64,000 nt of DNA from Setoptus koraiensis (taxonomy: Eukaryota > Arthropoda). The stretch lies in the NCBI GenBank assembly GCA_048013815.1, contig CM106586.1, forward strand, positions 10,912,001 to 10,976,000, read 5' to 3'. Below the pieces are notes generated by a model. That model worked only from the letters and a program-made list of their open reading frames with translations. It did no database searches and was not told the DNA's origin. Each line of letters starts with the position of its first letter. Position 1 is the stretch's first letter. Position numbers and translations under genes: made by a program. Of the stretch, positions 1-11,378 are shown one piece after another.

Positions 1-565
1 CGCCAGAGGCGTTGTGTTAGCGGACTTTTTCGCACATTTCAACCGCACAGAGCCACCAATGCACTCCATTCAAGTGAAATCTTCAAACACATCAATGTAG
101 ATCACAGGTTATTAGCGCCAGGTTGTTCCTTGAGCGCAACTTTGCATGCAGCCACTCTAAAGGTCACCGTGACCGTTATAGTGTATGACCTTACGTCGGC
201 TGATCATATGATTATCGTCCACGTCCACTCTTGTCTCGACCATCGGAATCAAGATTTTGTTTCACGCGACAATAAAAATGCTCACTCATATATTCCGGTT
301 CATGGAAAATACAATGCGTTCTGTTTTATGTTGATCGTTTTATTATTAAATCGTTGGGAGGATATCTCCAAAAGAACTTTTATTCTCTGTTATTAAAAGG
401 ATGATTTGAGTCGGAGGAAACCTTCAAGTGGGACATGAGTTGCTAGTTCTATTTCGTAATGAACTTCATAAGCGACTCTACATATGACACTGCAACTCGT
501 GAATGCCGAACTTTACTAGTTCATTATAAATATGATACGCGGGATATGTCAATCTAGGGTTCAAA
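1..565. other. 3' flank of SMC1, no gene seen
   Basis: No reading frame here resembles a known protein. A minus-strand AATAAA at 378-383 lies about 180 bp beyond the SMC1 stop and could be its polyadenylation signal. The rest is unremarkable spacer. Confidence 0.5.
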
Positions 566-3500
566 TCAAGCCTCGTAGCGGCCAAGATCAACGGCGAAAA
601 TCCTACTGATGGTACAATCACCCGGATCAGGTGCCACACCGATCAAAGCATCTCCATGTCCATAAAATTCTTCTTTGAGAGAGATGACGATGCACTGAAA
701 CGAGTCTTCAGTTCGCTGTCTGATAAATCTTGCTACTTTGCTTATGTTCGTATTATCTAACGCTGCGTCTATTTCGTCCAAAACGAAGAAGGGAGCGGGC
801 TTAAAAGAGTGAATGGCAAATAAAAGCGCAAGTGCCGCAACAGTTTTTTCACCACCACTAAGATTACTCATCGGTTGAAATCTTTTTCCTGGCGCTACGC
901 AGTTATAGTTTATACCCTCTAAATAGGGTTCCTCGGGATTTTCTGGAACAAGGAATGCTTGGGCACTTGGGTTATTTGTTAACTGCTTGTAGATAGAGTC
1001 CACTCGTTGCGACACGGTATCAAAACATTCAGTGAAAGAATTCAATCTTCTTTGCTTGACGGCCTCAAATGCTTCCTTTGCTTGTTTCGATGCCAGTCTG
1101 AGACTATTGAGTTCAGAATCGGTTTCCCTCAATCTCTCCTTAGCACTATCCAACCTGTATATGTAAAAATATTGAGAACGGTTAGCATATTTCAATCATG
1201 ATGAGTTAGTTAATTTGCCTCCAAACTAGAATTCTCATTACTTGCCTTTCATCGGCCCTCATATTTGGTGCCTGGATTTTTCTGAAAGCATCTCTTTTCT
1301 TGGATATCTCTGCCTGCATCTCTGTTTCTTTCTTTTTCAATTCGTGGGGCTCATCTAAGTTCTTAAGATGATCTGATAAGAGATCAAAGTTGGGTTTGAT
1401 ACTTGAATCACTTTGATACGCCCTTTGAGTGGAAGGCATTTCATCATCGTCGTCATCATCATCGTCACGAGTATCATTATGATTAGAAGATCCATGAGTT
1501 ATGTTATCGAGACTTCCTTCATTGAGGGGTAAATTAATACTTTCCATCTTGCAATGAATGAAAATTGCATGTCTATCCGCTCTTTTACTTTCCATTTGGC
1601 ATTCTAATGTCATGACACTCTTTTGTGTTGTTGAGATTTCTTTTTGAATAGTTGACAAACCTCTTTTTTTCTCCGAAATTTGTTCCTCTACTCGATCACA
1701 ATCTGTTTTTTGAGAAATTTTGTCGTTTTTTAGCTGTTCAACTTTGGTCATCTCATCTTCTATGGCACGCATTTCTCGCCTCTCCGCTTCTTTAGCCTGC
1801 TCCAGATTCTTTTGCTCTAGATCTACTGTTTTCTCCCATCGCTGTACATTGTCTTCGGTGTCTTTACTTCTTTCATAGAGCAACCTACTTTGGATACTAT
1901 TTTTCTCGCTTTCATACTGAAGGAGCCGATTTTCTCTCTCCTGGCTGGCCTTTGACTGCCGTTCCTCATACTGTCGTATATTGTCGACGCCGAGTTGTAT
2001 ACAGAAGTCTTTGAAAATATCATCCTCTACTCCATTCATGGCAGTTCTGATCTTGTTGATTTCTACATCTCTACTGTCCATCCTCATCTTAATTTCTTCA
2101 ATCACAGGTTTATATATTTGGGCGTTTGCTTCTAAATGTTCGATCTCTTTGTTGAGCTCTTCGTTTCGCTTCTCCGTCTGCTGAAGATCGGATTTACTGT
2201 AACGAAGTCGTGATTCAAACCCAGATATTTGACTCGTAATGACCATCAAGTCCCCTTCTTTCCTTGTCTTCTTTACATTTTCCTTGAGGTCTTCGGCTAA
2301 CTTTTCTTTTTTGTGTTTCATCGAATGTATCTCTTTTTCATCCCATCTTCTTGCTCTACGTTCCAATTCAAGACTACCTCCAGATATGAAACCACATTTC
2401 TGATAAAAAGTTCCGTCTAGTGATACAGCGTCGTACCGTTGCCCGTCACCAAGTTCGAATGCTACTTTATTCGCATCATTTGCTGTTTCACAAACTAGGG
2501 CGTTATTCGTCGCAAATAGTACAGCCTGCCTAACATCTTGTGGCTCAAATTTGATTACATCAAATATCAGCTTGACATTATGAGGAGATTGAATATTGCG
2601 TAACCTTTCTTTTATGGGCTTAGAATGTATATAATCGAGAGGTAGAAAGGTTTCCGGTTCAAGCATTTGATCTTTAAGGTACTGAATACAGGATCTACCT
2701 GTTTTCTCGGTATCCACAACAATGGCTTCCATACTTTTACCCATAATCTTCGTGATTGCAATATTGTAACGCTTATGGATCGGTTTGCATAGATTTAAAA
2801 GTCTGTCGTAGACACCAGGATATATCTTCTTCAAGTGTTCAACTATCTCGGACTTCTTCCTTCGTCTCTCCTCTTCATGACGATCAACTTTCGCATCTCC
2901 AAGATTAGAATTTATGCCATTCAATTCCTCAGTCAATCGATCGACTTCAGTTTTGGCTATTTTGACAGTTTCGGCAACTTCACGTTCTCGCCTCTTGAAG
3001 TCTTTGAGGTTGTGCTCGCTTTCGGCAATTTGATCTTTGAGCTTTTCTATTCTCTTGAAATTTTCGTCGCGCTCGTTTTTAGCCACGCGTATTTTGTGTT
3101 CAATCTCTTTTTGTTTGTTGATTTCATTTTCGTGTCGATCGAAATCCGCCTTATGCTCCCTTTCTAGAGAATCAAGATCTTTCAAGTACTTCGCAGACAT
3201 TGTGGCAGCTTGTTTTTTTAATCTATTGTATTCGGCCTTCTGTTCTTCTTGTAATTCAACGTCAACTCTTGCAGCTTTTTCTTCGTTTTCAACTTCAATC
3301 AGAAATTTCTTTTTTTCCTCGGTAACTCGCTCTAGATCTTGCTCAAGCTCTTTGATGGCATCTTGGTGGTTTGCGTGAGCTTTGAGAGCATTTGCCAAAG
3401 ATTTTTTGGCAGTTTCTAACTTTTTTTCAATATGAGATGCGTTCTCTTTTGCTTTTATGTATGATGGACGTTTCTTATTGAGGTTCAATTCGACATCCCT

Positions 3501-4358
3501 GATGTTTTTGTCGATATTACCAAGAATTTTGGATAGGCGGGCGTGTTCGCTTTTTTTGGCCTTAATGTCATCATCAATGGCTGTTTTCTTTTTGACATAG
3601 GACTCCAGCTCTCTCCGCCTACGTGACATGTCCTTTTCTTGCTCTTTGATTTCTTTATCTATGTGATAAAGTTTGAAAAGTTGTAATTCTATCTGGCATT
3701 TGTTGTACTCGTTTCTGGTGTTTTGATATTTTTTGGCTTCATTGATTTCGCCTTGAGCCTCTTTTTTCTCCGCTGTGATACCCTTCTTTTTGACAAACAA
3801 ATGATGGAGTTCTTCCTCTGATCTATCCATGAGGACCTTCTTGTTGACATACTCGTCTTTGAATTCGTTGGAATGTGATATCTCCTCGAAGAGTGATGTT
3901 ATTTCGCGCGGATTTTTCATGGCGATAGATTCAACGGCCCCCTGATAAACAAGAAAATTTTTTGCTTTAACATTGACGCCTAATTTCTCTAAACGGGCTG
4001 CATAGTCTTGCTTGTTTACGGGCGTTTCATCAATTCTATAATCGGAGGACGAGCCGGTAACGTAACGAGAGAATCGTGTCAACAAATTGCTGTCCGAGTC
4101 TTCGTAAACTAGTGTCACCGAGGCACTGTTACTGACAGGCTGTCCAATGGAGGCACCATGAATAAGTTCGTTTAGGCGTTTCACTCTCAGATTTGCTGTC
4201 TTTTCACCCAAGACGAAACTTATAGCGTCCATGAAATTTGACTTGCCACTACCATTAGGCCCGATAACGGCAGTGAATGATCTTAACGGTCCTATCACTT
4301 GCCTACCGCAATAGGATTTGAAGTTTTCCAATTCGATGAACTTTAGATAACCCGGCAT
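566..4358 (-). CDS. SMC1: Cohesin subunit SMC1
   Basis: Core cohesin ATPase, which pairs with SMC3 and RAD21 to hold sister chromatids together and extrude chromatin loops in the nucleus. Two exons on the minus strand, 4358-1246 and 1154-566, give 1233 residues, the usual length for animal SMC1. The N-terminal head has Walker A GPNGSGKS at residues 33-40. A long coiled coil follows, interrupted near residues 520-660 by the globular hinge, then a second coil containing an acidic run of eight Asp. The C-terminal exon carries the ABC signature LSGGE (about 1136-1140) and Walker [11 protein letters not shown] (about 1162-1171). The start is the ATG preceding [15 protein letters not shown], the standard SMC N-terminus. 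The single intron appears to use a GC donor. It is transcribed in the same direction as CARS2, 626 bp away. Family assignment is secure. Confidence 0.96.
1155..1245 (-). other. SMC1: GC-AG intron of SMC1
   Basis: The 91-bp intron begins AG|GCAAGT and ends TATACAG. Only this GC donor joins the two exons in frame (phase 2), restoring ...RADE-R-LDSAK. The nearby GT, four bases downstream at 1241-1240, would read into a TAG codon almost immediately. The donor otherwise matches the strong consensus typical of GC-AG introns. Confidence 0.8.
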
Positions 4359-4984
4359 GTTGATTGTGTCCTGATATCCTCGGTAGTTGTCTAAAAATAT
4401 CTAAAAAATATCGTAGAATTTTATATAGTAATAATCTGTTTGGAATCCTAGTGGCTATTTCGATGATATAACATCATTGTCAACTGTTGGTATACCTAAT
4501 CTACAGATAATCTCATACTATGTTTTTATGATACAACACTCATAAGCGACGTTACAAGATGATTGTCAAATGAATATTAATGATAATAAAAATAGTAATA
4601 ATAATAATAAGCGCGTCTTCAATATCTATCGTCGGTGGTACTGGAAAAATATTGCATGTTGCAGTGTGTGTGTTACATTACCACATACACGCCATTGCGA
4701 ACGGCGAACGGTCAGTTGGGATCTGCGCCCGCCTGTGCGTCTGTTCTTCACTCACTCTCCCTCGCTTTTTGCCTTTCTGTTCCACACAGAGCTTTCAGTG
4801 TAATTTTGCAATGTTTATGCCGCACTCTAGATTGAGAAATTTCATTAGTGTCAGTTTTGAGCGCATGCTCACTGTAAAATGGGCGCGAAAACATAATGTC
4901 AATCTTTTTTTATTATTTATTACATAATAGCATTGTGAAAATAATAACAAATAATAATGTGCTTGCATTACTGGTTGGCATATG
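4359..4984. promoter_or_regulatory. SMC1 upstream region and CARS2 3' flank
   Basis: This spacer lies between the SMC1 start and the CARS2 stop (both minus). It should hold the SMC1 promoter and the CARS2 3' UTR. A T-rich stretch near 4907-4925 gives a minus-strand AATAAA suitable for CARS2, about 70 bp past its stop. Around 4730-4800 the plus strand is pyrimidine-rich. No clear TATA box and no convincing coding frame were seen. Confidence 0.4.
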
Positions 4985-6505
4985 TCACTCATTCTTTGAT
5001 TTGCTGTCTCTAATTACTATTCCAAGTGAATCTAGCTCGTCTCTGGTTTTGTCACACTCCTGCAAAATTGATTTTGCCAGCGTAGCACTGTCAGAATCCT
5101 TTAAGCTTGTGAGAGATAAATCTCGTATTCTATTTCTAAATGTTGATAACGAGCTCACTACAGCAGAGGTTTTCAAAGTTTCCTGTCCATCACTGTGCAT
5201 CCCATAATCTAGTCCACAAGATTCAAACCAAGTGGACAGCAATTTTTGAGCGGATTTCAACTCCTGAACACTAAGTGGCCGACTTTCTGACACAGAGTAG
5301 AAAGATTTACTTAGGTCTAGTATTGCTTTGAGCCCATCTCCTAATTTGAAACCATCACAAATGCCACTTACTATCTCTTGCGAAGCAGAATGCACGGCTG
5401 GTACCAATTCTGTGGAGCAAACAGCTTTTTCAGCCTGTTTCTCATATTGTTTGAGGGAAGACCTAAGGAATTCGGAGAACGCATTGAGCTTGTGGTCGAG
5501 TTTCCTCAGATTTGTGACAAGTTCTTCATCATAATGTAAGTCGGTACTATAATGGTTGACTATGCACAAAAGACGCAATGAATTAACCGACGACCTTCCG
5601 ACAAAGTCTTTTATGCTTATGACATTTCCTAATGACTTGCTCATTTTCTTATCTGAAATGACAAGGTGGCCAGAATGCAACCAATGGTTGCACCATTTAT
5701 GGATAGGTTGACTGACATCGAGTTTATGATAGGCACAACAACAGGCTGTTTCATTGTAATGGTGAGGAAATATAAGATCTTTTCCACCGAAGTGAAAGTC
5801 CAAACTTTCACCAAATATCGAACTAGCTAATGCTGAGCATTGTACATGCCAGCCAGGTCTCCCAAGCATCGTTTCTCCATTTGAGTTCACATAGCTCCAA
5901 ACAGGTTCATTTGGCTTTGATTTTTTCCATATAACGAAATCTCTGGGGTCATTCTTCCCTGTTGGAGTTGCAGTTATGGTTTGACTTCCTATGTAGTTAT
6001 CAAGAGATGCAACGTCGAAATTTATGTCGCCATTGATGGACCTGTACGCGTGTCTGGTGGATTCTAAAGTGCGTATATAATCTGTAATCACATTCATATT
6101 GTCGGTTATTCTCAAGAAAAGATCGGCTGGTTGTACTCTTATAAGATCAAGATCTTGTAGAAATTGAGCATAGAATTTGTCACTTAGTTTCTTGAAGTGT
6201 ATTCTTTGACTATTTGCTCTCTCAATAATTTTATCATCCACATCAGTGATGTTCATCACTGTTATCAAGTCCAAATTTAAATAATTGGCCATAAACCTTC
6301 TGAAAAGATCAGCTCTTATATACGTCAAGGCGTGACCAACATGACAATTATCATACACGGTGGGTCCACAAATATAAAGACTCCCCTGTAATCTTTCATG
6401 ATGATGAGGTGTCTGCACTGGTATCCCTGCGATTGACACTGGGTGTAATAATTTTGTGTAAGTGTTGTAGAGATGCAAAATTCTTCTTGATACCATGGTG
6501 AGCAA
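4985..6505 (-). CDS. CARS2: Cysteinyl-tRNA synthetase, mitochondrial
   Basis: Charges mitochondrial tRNA-Cys with cysteine. A single uninterrupted exon encodes 506 residues, similar to bacterial and mitochondrial CysRS and shorter than the cytosolic enzyme. Class I motifs are complete: HVGH at residues 55-58 (the HIGH box) and KMSKS at 287-291. The four zinc ligands are recognisable as Cys46 (CGPTVYD), Cys223 (WHVQCSA), a His at 248-249 and Glu252 (HHYNET). The first 12 or so residues are basic and hydrophobic and may be a short import presequence before the family-typical LYNTYTKL. Two Met codons (1 and 4) are possible starts. It is divergent from XPNPEP3 with 382 bp between start codons, so the two mitochondrial genes probably share a promoter region. 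Confidence 0.95.
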   Translation of the reverse strand: MLTMVSRRILHLYNTYTKLLHPVSIAGIPVQTPHHHERLQGSLYICGPTVYDNCHVGHALTYIRADLFRRFMANYLNLDLITVMNITDVDDKIIERANSQRIHFKKLSDKFYAQFLQDLDLIRVQPADLFLRITDNMNVITDYIRTLESTRHAYRSINGDINFDVASLDNYIGSQTITATPTGKNDPRDFVIWKKSKPNEPVWSYVNSNGETMLGRPGWHVQCSALASSIFGESLDFHFGGKDLIFPHHYNETACCCAYHKLDVSQPIHKWCNHWLHSGHLVISDKKMSKSLGNVISIKDFVGRSSVNSLRLLCIVNHYSTDLHYDEELVTNLRKLDHKLNAFSEFLRSSLKQYEKQAEKAVCSTELVPAVHSASQEIVSGICDGFKLGDGLKAILDLSKSFYSVSESRPLSVQELKSAQKLLSTWFESCGLDYGMHSDGQETLKTSAVVSSLSTFRNRIRDLSLTSLKDSDSATLAKSILQECDKTRDELDSLGIVIRDSKSKNE

Positions 6506-6887
6506 TCTTCAGAGGGGCATTTTATAGTTAATTCATGATTGGCTTAACGTAGATACATACAATAAAACGATAACCGACAGTGCCTCAAAAAAGTTATCCA
6601 TGTGACTGCACGCAACTTGAACGTGTGTTTCGCAAAGATCAACATGGAATCCTAAACACAACCATGTGATCAACGAACACGAGTGTTCCTCAGCGATTGC
6701 GTTGATGAGCGCATAAGATTTCGTCTTTTGTGAAACATATGATTTTGTGATTTACGTGTTGAAGGCATATTTTCAAAAACTGAAAGTTTCAGTATTTGAA
6801 AATATTTTAGTCTGAAACTATATTAAATCCACTATGTTTTTTCAGATATTTATGCTTTCGATTATTTGACTATCAAACTTCACCAGT
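6506..6887. promoter_or_regulatory. Shared divergent promoter region of CARS2 and XPNPEP3
   Basis: The 382 bp between the two opposing start codons is AT-rich. A TTTTTTCAG at 6837-6845 could be the acceptor of a 5' UTR intron of XPNPEP3. No TATA box stands out at a sensible distance from either gene. Confidence 0.4.
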
Positions 6888-8498
6888 ATGGCCCTACCCA
6901 TGGTACTAAATAGATCAAGATATCTTACGAGAATGTCTGGTCATTTGATGCTGGGCCCTCAACCCAATGGTCAGCTCAGATTTCATCCGTCACTTGTGCA
7001 GAGTGCTATACGTTGTGGCAGTAACTTAACCGATCAAGATCAGTTGCAGGCACTGGACAAATCTCTACTATGTCAGATAATAAATGAACCAGACATTGTT
7101 AGAAATCCCCATGTGAGCCTTATTGATAATCAAGAGATCATGGATAGAAGAACTCGACTGATGCAACAACTTCTCAATGAACATGATAGTAACAAGTACA
7201 TTTTGATTATACCCTCGGCGCCTCAAACATTGATGGCCGGTACGCAAATACCAAACTATAATCTGAAGCAGTCATCAGACTTTATATATCTAAGTGGCTT
7301 AAACTTGATCAATTCATTTGATTCCGTTCTAATATTGATTGGGGGCAGAGAGGAGCCAACCAAAAGTGTTCTATTCACTTCATTTCATGACACGCGCAAA
7401 AATCTTTGGTTAGGTCCAGATTTGGTAAATCAATTGCGAAGGCCAATCAATGGATTATTCGACGAAGTAGAATCTCGGGAAGAACTAGATGATTTTTTGC
7501 ACCGCTACACCAATTTAGGTTACAGCAAAGGGGCTACTAAGCTTTTCCTCCAATCACGCAACAAGCAACAAACTGTTGTGCAAAGTCATCTTGCAAAATA
7601 TTTGCACCCATCGGATAATATATGTGATATAACTGCTCAACTAGATAGAATGAAATTCATTAAGTCAAAATCTGAACTTGATGCAATGCGAAGAGCAGCT
7701 TACATTGGTTCCAAGTCGATGCACGATACTATCAGATGGGCCCAAAACTATCATGAACGCGGCTCCAATCTCAATGAATGCCAACTAGTCGGACGATATG
7801 AGTTTGAAACTAGATCGAGAGGTTCGACAAAACTTTCTTTTTGGCCTGTTTGCGCTTCAAGAGACAAAGCTACAATAATTCATTATGGCACAAATGATCA
7901 AAATATTCTCCAAGATGACTGGGTTCTGATGGACGCTGGCTGCGAAGATTTTGATGGTTATATTTCAGACATTACTCGAACTTTTCCAATATCATCGACA
8001 GAATCGAATGATACCAAACGAAAAAACTTGAGGTATGAATTGTTTGAAAGCCTCAACGATATACACGGTAGACTGATAAAATTTGCGTCTGATAATCGTC
8101 CCTGTTTAGATGAATTACATCGCCGTATGCTTGGAATGATTTCTGAGCTTCTCTTTGAATTCAAGCCATTTGTGAACCAAGGTCACCTAACTGTTACGGA
8201 TTGTCTTACACTAGCCAGCAAGTACTGCCCTCATCATGTCTCCCACTACCTCGGCTTGGACCTACACGATACTCCAACCATACCAAGATCTGCAGATTTG
8301 GCCAAGGGCGTGTGTTTCACAATAGAACCTGGACTATATTTCTCTAGCTCTGATGAAACCATAAAGAAAGAATTTAGAGGTATTGGCTATAGAATAGAAG
8401 ACGATTGTGCAATAAATGAACTCGATCAACTGGAGGTGATGACAAAATATATTGACCGTGATATGGCTCCCAATAAAACCGATTTACCTTCGGAATAA
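6888..8498 (+). CDS. XPNPEP3: Xaa-Pro aminopeptidase 3, mitochondrial
   Basis: Metallopeptidase of the M24B (aminopeptidase P) family that trims N-terminal residues from imported proteins; homologue of yeast Icp55. It is intronless, 536 residues. Residues about 70-230 form the aminopeptidase P N-terminal domain and 260-520 the pita-bread catalytic domain. All five metal ligands are visible: Asp349 (LMDAGCE), Asp361 (SDITRT), His453 (SHYLGLD), Glu480 (TIEPGLY) and Glu504 (YRIEDD). The first 45 residues are Arg-containing and low in acidic residues, consistent with a mitochondrial presequence. AATAAA at 8503-8508 begins only five bases after the stop. The gene converges on the CRAL-TRIO gene downstream. 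Confidence 0.95.
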   Translation: MALPMVLNRSRYLTRMSGHLMLGPQPNGQLRFHPSLVQSAIRCGSNLTDQDQLQALDKSLLCQIINEPDIVRNPHVSLIDNQEIMDRRTRLMQQLLNEHDSNKYILIIPSAPQTLMAGTQIPNYNLKQSSDFIYLSGLNLINSFDSVLILIGGREEPTKSVLFTSFHDTRKNLWLGPDLVNQLRRPINGLFDEVESREELDDFLHRYTNLGYSKGATKLFLQSRNKQQTVVQSHLAKYLHPSDNICDITAQLDRMKFIKSKSELDAMRRAAYIGSKSMHDTIRWAQNYHERGSNLNECQLVGRYEFETRSRGSTKLSFWPVCASRDKATIIHYGTNDQNILQDDWVLMDAGCEDFDGYISDITRTFPISSTESNDTKRKNLRYELFESLNDIHGRLIKFASDNRPCLDELHRRMLGMISELLFEFKPFVNQGHLTVTDCLTLASKYCPHHVSHYLGLDLHDTPTIPRSADLAKGVCFTIEPGLYFSSSDETIKKEFRGIGYRIEDDCAINELDQLEVMTKYIDRDMAPNKTDLPSE

Positions 8499-8502
8499 GT
8501 CA

Positions 8503-8508
8503 AATAAA
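8503..8508 (+). terminator. Polyadenylation signal of XPNPEP3
   Basis: AATAAA five bases after the XPNPEP3 stop codon, implying a very short 3' UTR. The remaining spacer to 8676 is AT-rich and holds the end of the convergent gene. Confidence 0.6.
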
Positions 8509-8676
8509 ATTTGTCTTTTGTTTCTTGGCATTACTCACTTGAACACATTTCGGAATCACTGTAACAATTGGCATCCGCTTATTTCGTGCTGTTGGTCAAT
8601 ATTATTATAACAATATATTCTATTGATAGCTGATGATAATTTGTATGTACATTGTGGAGCCGCATCAGATCGTTGA

Positions 8677-9579
8677 TCATTTAGCTGGCCAGTTGAACGT
8701 ATCAATCTGCTTCTGAAGTTTGTCCTTTTGTTCTTTGGGAATATTGTCAGCGAATGTATTTAGGAGCTCTTGCACTCTCTTTTTGGTTAACTTGGGCAGT
8801 TCCTTGTTTAAGACCTCAACAAACGTTGGGGCACTCTTAACATGATACTGATATGGGGTCTTGCAATTGCCCCCGAGAAAATCCGGACAATTCTCTGGTT
8901 CTATATATTCGAAAATCTTGTCTGACGATATAAACATAACAACATCACGTCGTTCCTGTGGGATCAAGCGCTTGATCAAACTCCAAACAGTGGACAAAAT
9001 CCATGGAAAATTGATTGCCAGCACATAGTCTAAATTGACTGGAAAATAGTCTTTTAACAGCGCTAAAAAGTGAGTAAGAAGCTCCAAATCATAGTTTGAC
9101 CATGAGGTGTTTGTTAGATCCATCACTACGGAGAAGGGCGTTCCATCTTGACTGTCGTCTACCTTGAACATTAGATAAGACAAAAAATCCTTAGTGAACG
9201 CTTTTAATTCGCTACAATTTTTGCACATTGAAGCTCATAAATACAGTGTACGGTTCCCATATCTGTCTGCCTCATAAAGAAACACAGCACCACATAGTGG
9301 AAGTTCTTGGGGAAAATCTTCTGGTTGTAATTCGTGCAAACGTTTCTCTTTGCGCCATTTCAGTACGTTTGTCATCATCTCAACTGATTGCTTGACTTGT
9401 TTGCGTTGCATGATGACAAAACGTTGACACAGGAAGTCCAAATTTTCAACAAGTCTGATATCTTCAGGATGGAATTCATCGGGTGATTGCTTATAAACAT
9501 TCTCTAGGAACATATCACGAACTTGTTGCACTACGACACCCTTGGGCTCGCGCAGTTTTGGAATCTTATTTCGCGGCAT
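8677..9579 (-). CDS. CRAL-TRIO lipid-binding protein (MOSPD2-like), interrupted by in-frame TGA
   Basis: Reading from ATG at 9579 gives a CRAL-TRIO-N helical region then a Sec14-like CRAL-TRIO domain, most like the N-terminal half of motile sperm domain-containing protein 2. It lacks the C-terminal MSP domain and transmembrane anchor of MOSPD2. The frame is broken by a TGA at 9237-9235 (codon 115), yet continues in the same frame for another 185 residues to a normal TAA, with recognisable family features (VVMDLTNTSW, INFPWIL, FLGGNC). Segment spacing on both sides of the TGA matches the family, and Arg is expected there, so CGA to TGA is the simplest change. It could be a recent pseudogene, a segregating nonsense allele, a base error, or removal of a 33-bp mini-intron. 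Downstream XPNPEP3 is convergent. Confidence 0.75.
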
Positions 9580-10922
9580 TGTTGTTGTACTAATGTAGTT
9601 TGTCTCTGCTACTACTCTTGTTGAATTTGTTGGTTTAACGATTCTAATTTGATCACGTATCTTGATGTTTCTTCGATGTCTTATTATGAATTTGATTAAG
9701 TATCCTCTAGTTTCTTCTTCTTCTTCTACTGCAGCTGCTCACTTAACTTGGCAGCCAACTTGCAACAATAACAATAGTTTGGCTGATATAGCTACGTATC
9801 TAGGCTTGTACTACGTGGCTGCCAGACCATCCAAGATAAGCTAGATGGACCAATCGAGAGACAAGAAGAAAAATTCACCAAAGGGCTGGTCAATCTGCGT
9901 ATACATGAGGTAGAAATCAAAATAAGGAAGTAGTAGGTATGAAAGTAATAAAGATAATGATGATTCTAAAAAGAAAGAAGGAGAAGCAGATTAACGCAAT
10001 GGACCATGGCACTGCTGTTGTTGTTATTACCGAAGAATACAATACCGAAGACAATCAGCAGCGGTACCTGAGATAGCTAATGACAGAATGCATGCAAATC
10101 GGTCAATTTGAATCGGATATCCTGGGAGATACCACATAGCGAATTAGACGTTGAATGATAGACAAGAAAGGCGTCTCCATCTATAGTAACAACACTGTAT
10201 ATACTTCTGTTAATATCCGAAAAACTTTCAGATACAACTAAATCACAAACTGCGTCTGAATTAGTCTGCGCAGCATTAATTAGTTATCTTCCCCTAAACA
10301 TGGCTTCTATGTCAATAGTTAGCTTCACGTTATATTTGGCTTCAATCGGATTGTATGTCGTATAAATTGGCTGTTCGTGATATCCAATCATTGTTGATTA
10401 TCAATGCAAGCTGTCGGTTGTGTTACAAATCAGACACATATGCACAATGAGCACCAGTAGTGTCGAAATTACTATTCCTCATATGTACATGGATTTAATT
10501 TATTTTCCCCAGCTGTACACTTGCTATCATTACTATATATCTTCTCATCAAGTTCTAATCAAACTATTTACGCAGCACTCTATTTTTATCGTGGCGTTTA
10601 TAACTTATCATTAACTGTGATAGTTTGATTGATGGGTAATTCCGTTAAAGGTATTCGATATCATGGAAGCAATAATTATTTTTTAATTTCAGAGGGTTAG
10701 TTATTTATAGTTGGGCCATCCAGGGACGATCAATCTCTCAATGCTAGGCAAAACAGTTGAGAGGCCAGCCGATTAGTATGAATTGATTTATTTCATTGGG
10801 TGAGATTTTTAATCGAACGATGGCGCAATGTTGGGCGTACAACAAAGGCTTTCAACTGGCGCTATTATCTAACAATTGAGTAAGTCTGTATATATAAACT
10901 GTTTGCGCAACAGTCATTGAAA
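9580..10922. other. Intergenic, no supported gene
   Basis: AT-rich spacer upstream of the CRAL-TRIO gene. It contains a short TTC run at 9713-9726. The open frames are short, of low complexity and unlike any family I know. Confidence 0.4.
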
Positions 10923-11282
10923 TCAATATATCTTGCTAGCCTTATAATTACTACAAGTACTGTTAAGACGAGATGATAATTTATTGAATTGTGTTACATT
11001 CCATCTGAGTGGATCGGACAACAAGAAAGAACATTCTATAATTATAAATATAAAGTTTATCCATTTATCGAAGAGAGCCTTTTCGCATTTCAGCTCTTCT
11101 TGGCATGATTCAACCTGAGCTTTGAGCATTTCCTCAATTTTTCTCTGTTGCTCCAGTTCAGCTTTCATGGCGGCGAGCTTATTTTGCAGTTGGACAGACA
11201 TCAAGTTTTCGTCGGCCTCCGTTTTGTGGAATGACTTAATTATGTTAGAGACATATTTTTGCTCTATCAGGCATAGATTCAT
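10923..11282 (-). CDS. Hypothetical short coiled-coil protein
   Basis: The 119-residue open frame is not recognised. Residues about 28-70 form a clean heptad-like segment rich in Glu, Lys, Gln and Leu (QLQNKLAAMKAELEQQ and onward), followed by a hydrophobic patch (FIFIII) and a Ser/Asn-rich tail. The coil could be a genuine exon of a larger gene or a small protein, but neither a flanking exon nor a polyadenylation signal could be established. There is no homology that I can name. Confidence 0.25.
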   Translation of the reverse strand: MNLCLIEQKYVSNIIKSFHKTEADENLMSVQLQNKLAAMKAELEQQRKIEEMLKAQVESCQEELKCEKALFDKWINFIFIIIECSFLLSDPLRWNVTQFNKLSSRLNSTCSNYKASKIY

Positions 11283-11313
11283 AAGTTGAGCGTCGATTGT
11301 TTGTTGTTTCTTT

Positions 11314-11378
11314 TTTTGGCGATGATTCCGATTGATTTTTGGCGATGATTCCGATTGATATTTGACGATGATTGAAAC
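11314..11378. repeat. 23-bp tandem repeat, about 2.7 copies
   Basis: Units built on GGCGATGATTCCGATTGA start at about 11314 and 11337 with near identity. A third, degenerate unit (GACGATGATTGA) ends near 11378. Confidence 0.75.

Noticed and set aside
530-566. tRNA B-box-like GGTTCAAATC near the SMC1 stop
   Set aside because: No matching A box or cloverleaf arms at tRNA spacing; no tRNA gene could be supported anywhere in the window by eye.
9235-9237. TGA as selenocysteine in the CRAL-TRIO protein
   Set aside because: The family is not known to contain selenocysteine, relatives have Arg rather than Cys there, and I saw no SECIS-like element in the short 3' flank.
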